Source: Flavobacteriaceae bacterium
GTDB lineage: Bacteria; Bacteroidota; Bacteroidia; Flavobacteriales; Flavobacteriaceae
Assembly (NCBI GenBank): GCA_021648265.1
Contig: JAKITD010000004.1
Location: 1-64,000 of the forward strand
Direction: 5' to 3'
DNA: 64,000 nucleotides
In this document: positions 9,430 through 17,649 of the stretch, one piece after another
How positions within the stretch are numbered: the first letter of the stretch is position 1
How the letters are laid out: the number at the start of each line of letters is the position of its first letter
The notes under the pieces: generated by a model
Databases searched by the model: none
Seen by the model: the letters and a program-made list of their open reading frames with translations, nothing else
What the model was told of the DNA's origin: nothing
Program-made: the position numbers and the translations under genes

Positions 9430-10680
9430 ATGAAAAAAGGAATTCTATACTTAATTTTTTTAACTACCTCCCTACTTTGGTCACAACAGCAAATTAGCTT
9501 AACTGATTGCTATAATTTGGTAGATATAAATTATCCATTAGCCAAACAATCTTCTTTATTAGAAGAGAGAAATACTTTAGAATTAGAGGTAATTGACAAA
9601 GAAAAACTTCCTCAACTAGACTTCAACGCACAGGCTACTTATCAATCGGATGTGATTAATATTCCCATTCCAAATTCAGGTATTGAACCTCCAAATAACG
9701 ACCAATATCGTGCGACTTTATCGGTGAATCAATTAATTTATGCAGGTGGAGCCATTAATGCTAATTACAAATTAAAGCAGGCTTCATTAAACACCCAGCA
9801 AAAACAGGTAGAGGTTAATTTGTACCAATTAAAAAAACAAGTGAATCAAATTTATTTCTCTATTCTTTTAGTTCAAGAAAAAAACGGGTTATTAAATAGT
9901 AAAAATGAAATGCTTCAAGCCAAGTTAAAGGAAGTAAAATCAGGTATTACAAACGGAATGGTCATTCCAACATCCGATAAAATTATTGAAGCAGAATTAT
10001 TAAAAATCGAACAGCAATTTTCTGAAATTAATCAAACTAAAAAATCACTCATCAATACTTTATCTTTATTAATTTCTGAAGATATTTCTGAATTAACTAC
10101 TTTTCAAAATCCCGAAATTTCAGTTCAGTTAAACTCAACGATCAACAGACCCGAATTGGAATTATTTCAGCTTAAAAAAGACGAAGTAACTTCTTCTGAA
10201 GAATTGATTTCTAAAAATAATTATCCTAAATTATTTGGCTTTGCTACGGGAGGTTATGGTAATCCAGGGTTGGACCCATTAGACAATTCATTTCAAGCAT
10301 TCTATACCGTGGGCGTAAAATTAAACTGGAGTGTTTTTGATTGGAATAGTACCAAAAAACAAAAACAAGCTATTTCAATTAACAAAGATATCATCGATAT
10401 AGAAGAGGAAACTTTTTCATTAAACACTCGAATTGAATTGAATCAATTAGAGAATGATATTCAGAAATATTCAGATTTTATTGAAACCGATTCTAAAATT
10501 ATTGCTTTAAGAAATGAAGTGCTGAAATCGGCAGCCTCGCAATTAAAAAATGGTGTCATCACTTCGTCTGCATACATTACCGAACTTACAAATTTGTATG
10601 AAGATAAAAACAACAAAACTACACACCAAATACAATTACAGCTTATAAAAGCTAATTATAACATTACAAAAGGAATTTAA
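9430..10680 (+). CDS. TolC family outer membrane efflux protein
   Basis: Signal peptide; QQISLTDCYNLVDINYPLAKQSSLLEERNTLELEVIDKEKLPQLDFNAQATYQ; coiled-coil helices; VGVKLNWSVFDWNSTKKQKQ. Confidence 0.9.
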   Translation: MKKGILYLIFLTTSLLWSQQQISLTDCYNLVDINYPLAKQSSLLEERNTLELEVIDKEKLPQLDFNAQATYQSDVINIPIPNSGIEPPNNDQYRATLSVNQLIYAGGAINANYKLKQASLNTQQKQVEVNLYQLKKQVNQIYFSILLVQEKNGLLNSKNEMLQAKLKEVKSGITNGMVIPTSDKIIEAELLKIEQQFSEINQTKKSLINTLSLLISEDISELTTFQNPEISVQLNSTINRPELELFQLKKDEVTSSEELISKNNYPKLFGFATGGYGNPGLDPLDNSFQAFYTVGVKLNWSVFDWNSTKKQKQAISINKDIIDIEEETFSLNTRIELNQLENDIQKYSDFIETDSKIIALRNEVLKSAASQLKNGVITSSAYITELTNLYEDKNNKTTHQIQLQLIKANYNITKGI

Positions 10681-10681
10681 T

Positions 10682-11572
10682 ATGAAAAATTATAAATTAA
10701 TAGCTGCAACCTTACTTTTATCAACCTTGTTTTCTTGTAAAAATGGCGATAAAAAAGCAGATGGTTACGGAAATTTTGAAGCTACCGAAATCACAGTTTC
10801 AGCAGAAAATAACGGGAAGATTGTGCAATTTAATATTTCTGAAGGGCAAGAACTTAAAAAAGAAGCTTTTATTGGTTATATCGATACCATTCCGTTGGCA
10901 TTAAACCGTGAGCAACTTTTGGTGTCTAAACAAGTAGTGGCTTCAAAATCTAAAGGTGTGTTATCTCAAATCACCGTATTAAAATCAAGGTTAAAAACAG
11001 CTAACGTCAATAAAGTTAGGGCTCAGAATCTGATTAAAGACAATGCAGGAACTCAAAAACAATTGGACGATGTTAACGGAGATATTGATGTGCTTAAACA
11101 ACAAATTAGAAGTATCGAAATTCAAAATGCACCAGTGGTAAATGAATTAAAAAGTATCGATGTTCAATTGCTTCAAATTGAAGATAAAATTACAAAAAGT
11201 AAAATTATCAACCCTGTAAACGGAACCGTTTTAGTAAAATATGCAGAGCCTGATGAAATTACAGTTTTTGGAAAACCTTTATATAAAATAGCCGATTTAT
11301 CTACGATGCAATTACGTGTGTATGTAAGCGAACCACAACTTCCAAATATTAGAATAGGACAAGAGGTTACCGTTAAAATTGATTCGGGTGACGATATGAA
11401 ATCCTATACCGGAAAAATAAGTTGGATCGCTTCGGAAGCGGAATTTACACCTAAAATCATTCAAACAAAAGAAGAACGGGTAGCTTTGGTATATGCAGTA
11501 AAAATAGATGTGAAAAACGACGGAAGCTTAAAAATTGGAATGCCTGCAGAGATGTGGATTAATGTTAAGTAG
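10682..11572 (+). CDS. HlyD/YbhG-like periplasmic adaptor (membrane fusion) protein
   Basis: Lipoprotein signal; YGNFEATEITVSAENNGKIVQFNISEGQELKKEAFIGYIDT biotinyl-lipoyl-like hairpin; KIINPVNGTVLVKYAEPDE. Confidence 0.9.
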   Translation: MKNYKLIAATLLLSTLFSCKNGDKKADGYGNFEATEITVSAENNGKIVQFNISEGQELKKEAFIGYIDTIPLALNREQLLVSKQVVASKSKGVLSQITVLKSRLKTANVNKVRAQNLIKDNAGTQKQLDDVNGDIDVLKQQIRSIEIQNAPVVNELKSIDVQLLQIEDKITKSKIINPVNGTVLVKYAEPDEITVFGKPLYKIADLSTMQLRVYVSEPQLPNIRIGQEVTVKIDSGDDMKSYTGKISWIASEAEFTPKIIQTKEERVALVYAVKIDVKNDGSLKIGMPAEMWINVK

Positions 11573-11598
11573 ATAGTAATTAAAAATAATAAAATATT

Positions 11599-11889
11599 AT
11601 GAAAATGAATTTAAAAAAAATACATCAGGAAGATAAGGATATTCAAACAAAGCTTCTTCGTACAGTTGAAGAAGGTAAAGTTGTTTCATTACAAATTAAA
11701 AAAGGTAAAGTTTTAGAAGAACACGTAAGTAAAACGCCAGCAATTCTTATCTGCATAAGTGGAAAAGCACTTTACGAAGAAGAATCAAGAGAAATTAAAT
11801 TAAAAAAAGGTTCTTACGTAATGATTGAGCCAAATATTAAACACAAAGTTACTGCAATAAAAAAAAGTAACTTTATTCTAATCAAATAA
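11599..11889 (+). CDS. Small cupin-like protein
   Basis: KVLEEHVSKTPAILICISGKALYEEESREIKLKKGSYVMIEPNIKHKVTAIKKSNFILIK is a cupin beta-barrel pattern. Confidence 0.75.
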   Translation: MKMNLKKIHQEDKDIQTKLLRTVEEGKVVSLQIKKGKVLEEHVSKTPAILICISGKALYEEESREIKLKKGSYVMIEPNIKHKVTAIKKSNFILIK

Positions 11890-11900
11890 ATAAAATTAAA

Positions 11901-12455
11901 ATGTACAAAAAATTATTAGTAAGCATTAGCATTCTTTCTTTACTTGCAAGTTGTAATCAGTCTAATAAAGAGAAGAAAACAGATGCATACCAAGATTCCG
12001 GAAAGGCGGTTATTGCTCAAACTGAAGCAATTCAAACAAAAGATGGATATGCATTAATGAAAGAGAATTGTTATGTATGTCATAATCCGGAAGCAGTTTC
12101 ACATGATACTATTATTGCACCTCCTTTTAAGGCTGTAAAAATGCATTATATGAATAGTTACGACGCTAAAGAAAGTTTTGTAACTGCTATGGTGAATTGG
12201 GTTCAAAACCCTTCCGAAGAAAAGGCATTAATGAAAGGTGCGGTAACTAAATTTAAAGTAATGCCTCCACTCCCATTGGAAACTTCAGAAATTGAAAAAA
12301 TTGCTACTTACATCTACGATAATGATGTAGAAGAACCTATTTGGATGAAAGAACATATGAAAGAAATGAAAGGAAAAGGAATGATGAATGGCAACGGAAT
12401 GGGAAAAGGCAAAGGAAACAATAAAGGAATGAAAAAAGTTAATCAATTAAAATAA
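11901..12455 (+). CDS. Lipoprotein monohaem c-type cytochrome with Met/Gly/Lys-rich C-terminal tail
   Basis: CxxCH haem site YALMKENCYVCHNPEA, distal MPPLPL...EIEKIATYIYDND, lipobox LLASC, tail KEHMKEMKGKGMMNGNGMGKGKGNNKGMKKVNQLK. Confidence 0.85.
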   Translation: MYKKLLVSISILSLLASCNQSNKEKKTDAYQDSGKAVIAQTEAIQTKDGYALMKENCYVCHNPEAVSHDTIIAPPFKAVKMHYMNSYDAKESFVTAMVNWVQNPSEEKALMKGAVTKFKVMPPLPLETSEIEKIATYIYDNDVEEPIWMKEHMKEMKGKGMMNGNGMGKGKGNNKGMKKVNQLK

Positions 12456-12459
12456 TAAC

Positions 12460-12942
12460 ATGAAAAAAATTAGTAAATTAATCACGATTGTAGCAATCAC
12501 ATTATCTATCACCTCTTGTGGAAATACTTCTGAAAAGAAAGAAAGTAAAAAGGAAACAATTGAAGAAACAAAAGTTGTTGATAAAACGGAAGCAGAACAA
12601 CATGATAGCGACGAAGAACTAACTCTAAACGATGGTAAACGTTGGGAAGCAAACCCAGAAACAACCCAAGGTGTTAAACAACTACAAATGCAATTACAAG
12701 GTTTTTCAGATAAAGAATCTGTAGAGGCTTATGCAACTTTAACAAAAGAACTGGAAGAAACTTTTGCCGAAATATTCGCAAAATGTACGATGAAAGGAGA
12801 AGCTCACAATCAGCTTCACAATTTTCTAAAACCTATGTTAGATCTTTTTGATGGTATGAAGTCGGGAGATCTAAACAACTGTAAAAAAAGTTATGATATT
12901 TTAAACAAACATTTAACTCTTTATAAAGAGTATTTTATTTAA
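12460..12942 (+). CDS. Hypothetical lipoprotein
   Basis: Lipobox SITSCG; acidic linker; helical C-terminal domain (GKRWEANPETTQGVKQLQMQLQGF...). Confidence 0.7.
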   Translation: MKKISKLITIVAITLSITSCGNTSEKKESKKETIEETKVVDKTEAEQHDSDEELTLNDGKRWEANPETTQGVKQLQMQLQGFSDKESVEAYATLTKELEETFAEIFAKCTMKGEAHNQLHNFLKPMLDLFDGMKSGDLNNCKKSYDILNKHLTLYKEYFI

Positions 12943-12943
12943 G

Positions 12944-13339
12944 ATGTCGAACACAAAAAAAATACATTATTTAACCACTATTGCCGCATTTATAGCATTA
13001 TTTATTGGTGCAATGTCAGTATTTGCAGGTACAAAAGTATTGCTGGGCATAGATACAAAAACCTACACTACTTTAATTTGGTTGCTTGCTTATAATGTGT
13101 TTTTTGGAGTTATTTCAATAGGTGTTGCTTTTCTAATTTTAAAGAATAAACTGCTAGCGAAACTTGCAACTTATTTTGTTTTAGCAAGCCATTTTGTAGT
13201 TTTTCTATATCTGAAATTTGTTAGTGAAATTGTTGCTTCAGAAAGTATCAAAGCAATGTTATTTAGAATTTCAATTTGGATCATCATTGTGGTTTTATCA
13301 ATTATAATTCCGAATTATTTAATTAAAAAAATAAACTGA
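12944..13339 (+). CDS. Small four-TM hypothetical membrane protein
   Basis: Hydrophobic segments across the whole ORF, tightly packed in the operon. Confidence 0.7.
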   Translation: MSNTKKIHYLTTIAAFIALFIGAMSVFAGTKVLLGIDTKTYTTLIWLLAYNVFFGVISIGVAFLILKNKLLAKLATYFVLASHFVVFLYLKFVSEIVASESIKAMLFRISIWIIIVVLSIIIPNYLIKKIN

Positions 13340-13340
13340 T

Positions 13341-14243
13341 TTGAGTATTTCCGTACAACATATAAGTAAATCGTTTAAAGATGTAGCTGCCTTAAAAGAC
13401 ATTTCTTTTGAAGTAAAGGAGGGAGAACTATTCGGACTTATTGGTCCAGATGGTGCAGGAAAAACTACCCTATTCAGAGTATTAACCACACTCCTATTTG
13501 CTGATAAAGGTGTTGCAACTGTTGCTAATTACGATGTGGTGGAAGATTATAAAGCTATTCGTCATTCAGTGGGCTATATGCCAGGGAAATTTTCTTTGTA
13601 TCAAGATTTAACAGTAGAAGAAAATCTTACTTTTTTCGCAACTATTTTTGGTACTACCATAGAAGAAAATTACGATTTAATTAAAGAAATTTATGTTCAG
13701 ATAGAACCTTTTAAAAACCGTAGAGCAGGAGATTTATCTGGAGGAATGAAACAGAAATTAGCTTTGAGTTGTGCCTTGATACATAAACCTAAAGTATTAT
13801 TTTTAGATGAACCAACCACGGGTGTAGATCCTGTTTCAAGAAAGGAATTTTGGGAAATGTTAAAACGACTTCAGAAAAAAGGAATTACCATTTTGGTTTC
13901 CACTCCTTATATGGACGAAGCTGCACTTTGCGACCGAATTGCATTGATACAAGATGGTGAAATTTTAGAAATAGACACTCCAAAATCCATTGTCAATAAA
14001 TTTCCGAAAGTTCTTTACAATGTAAAAGCAGCAAATATGTATCAATTAATCAGAAGTTTAAAAGAATACCAACATCAATACAGTGTGTATCCTTTTGGAG
14101 AATTTGTTCATTATACAGATCAACGAAACGATTTTAATCCTGAAGTATTAATTAATTATTTAAAAGAAAAGAATTTAAAAGAAATAACAATTACTGAAAC
14201 ATCTCCAACTATTGAAGATGTTTTTATGGAATTGGCGAGGTAA
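13341..14243 (+). CDS. ABC transporter ATP-binding protein (YbhF N-half-like), TTG start
   Basis: Walker A GPDGAGKTT, signature LSGGMKQK, Walker B VLFLDEPTTGVDP. Confidence 0.92.
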   Translation: MSISVQHISKSFKDVAALKDISFEVKEGELFGLIGPDGAGKTTLFRVLTTLLFADKGVATVANYDVVEDYKAIRHSVGYMPGKFSLYQDLTVEENLTFFATIFGTTIEENYDLIKEIYVQIEPFKNRRAGDLSGGMKQKLALSCALIHKPKVLFLDEPTTGVDPVSRKEFWEMLKRLQKKGITILVSTPYMDEAALCDRIALIQDGEILEIDTPKSIVNKFPKVLYNVKAANMYQLIRSLKEYQHQYSVYPFGEFVHYTDQRNDFNPEVLINYLKEKNLKEITITETSPTIEDVFMELAR

Positions 14244-14295
14244 TATTTAACTAACTCTTTTAGGATTCAAAACCTCAGAAGAGTTAAAAAAGAGA

Positions 14296-14313
14296 TTCCT
14301 GCCTTCGCAGGAA
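14296..14313 (+). repeat. TTCCTGC-CTTC-GCAGGAA hairpin 4 nt upstream of ATG 14318
   Basis: Read directly; 7-bp perfect stem with tetraloop. Confidence 0.75.
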
Positions 14314-14317
14314 ATTT

Positions 14318-15046
14318 ATGAAAAAAGAAAACGTAATAGAAGCAACCAACCTTACCAAAACATTTGGTGATTTTACCGCAGTGGATGCCATTACCTTTGA
14401 GGTGAAAAAAGGAGAGATTTTCGGATTTCTGGGTGCGAATGGAGCTGGAAAGACTACGGCAATGAAAATGCTGATTGGTATTTCAATTCCTTCAGATGGG
14501 AAAGCGACTGTTGCAGGTTTCGATGTTTCTTCACATCCTGAAGATATTAAGAAAAATATTGGCTACATGAGCCAGAAGTTTGCTTTATACGATGATTTAA
14601 CCGTAAGAGAAAACATTACTTTTTTTGGTGGAATTTATGGTTTGAAACGTTCACAGATTAAAATTAAATCGGAAGAATTAATAACAAATTTAGGTTTACA
14701 AGAAGTGGAAAACGACTTGGTGGGTTCACTCCCATTGGGCTGGAAACAAAAAATAGCTTTTTCGGTGGCTCTGTTACACAATCCAAAGATCATTTTTTTA
14801 GATGAACCTACAGGCGGAGTAGATCCAATAACTAGAAGACAATTCTGGGAAATGATTTATCAAACCGCCCACGAAGGAACTACCGTTTTTGTAACCACAC
14901 ATTATATGGATGAAGCAGAATATTGCGATCGGGTTTCTATAATGGTAAACGGGAAAATTGAAGCATTGGATACACCCAAAAAATTAAAAGAACAGTTTGA
15001 AGTAGATAACATGAACGATGTGTTTTTGAAATTGGCTAGAGGGTAA
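14318..15046 (+). CDS. ABC transporter ATP-binding protein (YbhF C-half-like, non-canonical signature motif)
   Basis: Walker A GANGAGKTT, Walker B IIFLDEPTGGVDP; signature position reads LPLGWKQK. Confidence 0.92.
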   Translation: MKKENVIEATNLTKTFGDFTAVDAITFEVKKGEIFGFLGANGAGKTTAMKMLIGISIPSDGKATVAGFDVSSHPEDIKKNIGYMSQKFALYDDLTVRENITFFGGIYGLKRSQIKIKSEELITNLGLQEVENDLVGSLPLGWKQKIAFSVALLHNPKIIFLDEPTGGVDPITRRQFWEMIYQTAHEGTTVFVTTHYMDEAEYCDRVSIMVNGKIEALDTPKKLKEQFEVDNMNDVFLKLARG

Positions 15047-15229
15047 AAAGATGGAAGACAGGAAGACCGAAGATAGCTAGAATTTGTGTTCTAATAAAGA
15101 AAAGGGAGTAAAGAAAAAAGAAGAGAGAATGATGGAAGATTGAATAATCTGTGATAAATCTGTATAATCAGTGTTATCTGTGTTCTATAAAATATAAAGA
15201 GATTAGTAAAAAATAGTGTTTAAAAAAGA

Positions 15230-15247
15230 TTCCTGCCTTCGCAAGAA
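15230..15247 (+). repeat. TTCCTGC-CTTC-GCAAGAA hairpin 5 nt upstream of ATG 15253
   Basis: Near-identical to the 14296-14313 element (one base different). Confidence 0.7.
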
Positions 15248-15252
15248 ATGAT

Positions 15253-16359
15253 ATGAAAAGATTTATAGGTTTTATAAGAAAAGAGTTTTACCACATCTTC
15301 CGAGATAAGCGTTCCTTGTTTATTTTGTTTGGGATGCCTATTGCTCAGATTATGCTTTTCGGATTTGCAATTACCAACGAAATTAATAATGTGGACATTG
15401 CTATTTTCGATAAGTCAAAGGATGCAACTACCCAAGAAATCATCAATAAAATTACAGCTTCCAAATACTTCAGTAATAAACAACTCATTCAAAATGAAAA
15501 AGAAATAGAAGCAGTTTTCAAAAAAGGGAAAGTAAAAGCAGTATTGGTTTTTGAAAAAGATTTTAGTAAAAAACTAGTAAAAGAAAACAAAGCCACCATT
15601 CAGATTATCACCGATGCTACCGATCCAAATACTGCAAATACGATTAGTAATTACACCAATTCAATTTTAAAAAAATACCAACAAGAGATTAATAAAGACA
15701 TCAAAATTGCCTATCAAATAATTCCTGAAACTCGAATGGTTTACAATCCGGAATTAAAAAGTGTTTTTATGTTTGTTCCTGGTGTGATGACGATAATTTT
15801 AATGTTGGTTTCGGCGATGATGACTTCCATTTCTATCACCAGAGAAAAGGAGTTAGGAACGATGGAAATCCTTTTGGTTTCGCCAATTAAACCCGCACAA
15901 GTGATTATAGGTAAGGTATTCCCGTATATATTCTTATCGGTTATAAACGCTATTGTAATTATACTATTAAGCATATTTGTTTTTAAAATGCCCGTACAAG
16001 GAAGTTTCTTTTTACTAGGGTTTGAAAGTGTTTTATTTATCGTAAACGCTCTTTCTTTAGGAATTTTAATTTCCACCATTTCAGAAACACAACAAACCGC
16101 CATGATGATTTCCTTAATGGGATTAATGCTTCCGGTGATTTTATTATCTGGATTTATATTCCCGATTTCGAGTATGCCTTTTCCGCTGCAAGTGATAAGT
16201 AATATCATTCCTGCAAAATGGTTTATTATTATTTTAAAAGGAATTATGTTGAAAGGAGTTGGTATTTCATTTATATGGAAAGAAACATTGATATTAATAG
16301 GAATGACCCTGTTTTTCATGGGATTAAGTATTAAAAAATATAAAATTAGGTTAGAGTAA
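15253..16359 (+). CDS. ABC-2 type transporter permease (YbhS/YbhR-like)
   Basis: MKRFIGFIRKEFYHIFRDKRSLFILFGMPIAQIMLFGFA...; REKELGTMEILLVSPIKPAQVIIGK. Confidence 0.92.
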   Translation: MKRFIGFIRKEFYHIFRDKRSLFILFGMPIAQIMLFGFAITNEINNVDIAIFDKSKDATTQEIINKITASKYFSNKQLIQNEKEIEAVFKKGKVKAVLVFEKDFSKKLVKENKATIQIITDATDPNTANTISNYTNSILKKYQQEINKDIKIAYQIIPETRMVYNPELKSVFMFVPGVMTIILMLVSAMMTSISITREKELGTMEILLVSPIKPAQVIIGKVFPYIFLSVINAIVIILLSIFVFKMPVQGSFFLLGFESVLFIVNALSLGILISTISETQQTAMMISLMGLMLPVILLSGFIFPISSMPFPLQVISNIIPAKWFIIILKGIMLKGVGISFIWKETLILIGMTLFFMGLSIKKYKIRLE

Positions 16360-16407
16360 ATGAATGATTTAATGTTTGAATGATATAATGAAATTGACAT
16401 AATCAAA

Positions 16408-16435
16408 TCATTCATTCATTCATTCATTCATTCAT
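16408..16435. repeat. Tetranucleotide microsatellite (TCAT)x7 between the two permease genes
   Basis: Seven consecutive TCAT units counted directly, 23 bp upstream of the TTG start at 16459. Confidence 0.95.
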
Positions 16436-16458
16436 TAAAAAATTAAATAATTAATAAA

Positions 16459-17580
16459 TTGAAAACAATAATATTCATCATACAAAAGGAATTCAAGCAA
16501 ATCTTTAGAAATAAAGGAATGCTTCCTATCATCTTTGTTTTGCCCTTACTACAATTGGTAATCCTCTCGAATGCAGCAACTTTTGAAGTTAAAAACATTA
16601 AATTCTCTTATTTGGATAATGACCGGACTTCCTTTTCAAGAGCTTTAATAGATAAATTTGATGCTTCCGAATACTTCAATGTTTTAGCTCATTTTACTTC
16701 AGAAAAAGAAGCCAGTTCAGCCATGTTAAAAGGTGAAGTTGATGTGATTTTAGAAATTCCACAGTATTTTGAAAGAGATTTATTAAAAGAAAAAAAAACC
16801 ACCCTTTCCGTTACAATAAACGCAATTGATGGTGCAGCAGCGGGAGTTGAAAATGTGTATATCAATCAGATTGTGCAGGGTTTTAATAAAAATGCTACTT
16901 CAGAATTGGCGATGATTAATGGAGTGGTTGCCATTCCGAAAACCATAGATAGCATCCCTTCGTTTTGGTATAATGAAACTTTAAATTACAAAACCTATAT
17001 GGTTCCTGGTATATTGGTTTTATTGGTGACGATGATTACTTTGTTCTTATCTGGAATGAACATTGTGCGGGAAAAAGAAATAGGAACCTTAGAGCAAATT
17101 AATGTAACTCCTATTAAAAAGTACCAGTTTATTATTGGAAAATTATTTCCTTTTTGGGTAATTGGTTTTGGGCTATTAACTATTGGTTTAATTTTAGGAA
17201 AAGTAATTTTTGATGTTCCTATGCTAGGAAGTATTCTACTAATTTACTTTTATACAGGAATTTTCCTGTTGGTTATTTTAGGAATGGGGTTCTTTATTTC
17301 CAACTTTACAGATACCCAACAACAGGCTATGTTTATCGCTTGGTTTTTTGTAGTGATTTTTATCTTGATGAGTGGACTTTTCACTCCTATTGAAAGTATG
17401 CCAATCTGGGCACAAAAATTAACTGAGTTGAATCCAATTAAATATTTTGTAGAAGTAATGCGAATGGTAATGCTTAAAGGATCTTCCTTACAAGACATTC
17501 TTCCTCAGTTATTAAAAACGACAGCTTATGCAATTGTTATGAATGGTTTGGCGGTTTGGAGCTATCGTAAGACTAGTTAA
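16459..17580 (+). CDS. ABC-2 type transporter permease, TTG start
   Basis: MKTIIFIIQKEFKQIFRNKGMLPIIFVLPLLQL...; REKEIGTLEQINVTPIKKYQFIIGK. Confidence 0.92.
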   Translation: MKTIIFIIQKEFKQIFRNKGMLPIIFVLPLLQLVILSNAATFEVKNIKFSYLDNDRTSFSRALIDKFDASEYFNVLAHFTSEKEASSAMLKGEVDVILEIPQYFERDLLKEKKTTLSVTINAIDGAAAGVENVYINQIVQGFNKNATSELAMINGVVAIPKTIDSIPSFWYNETLNYKTYMVPGILVLLVTMITLFLSGMNIVREKEIGTLEQINVTPIKKYQFIIGKLFPFWVIGFGLLTIGLILGKVIFDVPMLGSILLIYFYTGIFLLVILGMGFFISNFTDTQQQAMFIAWFFVVIFILMSGLFTPIESMPIWAQKLTELNPIKYFVEVMRMVMLKGSSLQDILPQLLKTTAYAIVMNGLAVWSYRKTS

Positions 17581-17601
17581 AAATTTTAAATAAAATTAAA
17601 A

Positions 17602-17626
17602 AAGCCCATTCAAAATGAATGGGCTT
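17602..17626. terminator. Hairpin terminator between convergent genes
   Basis: AAGCCCATTC-aaaat-GAATGGGCTT, 10-bp perfect stem. Confidence 0.8.
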
Positions 17627-17649
17627 AAATATTATAAAAATTTGTTAGA

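Noticed and set aside
15741-16415. 224-aa antisense ORF opposite the ABC permease
   Set aside because: Ile/Asn/Lys-rich low-complexity translation from the complement of a membrane-protein gene; no domain; the sense gene is clearly real.
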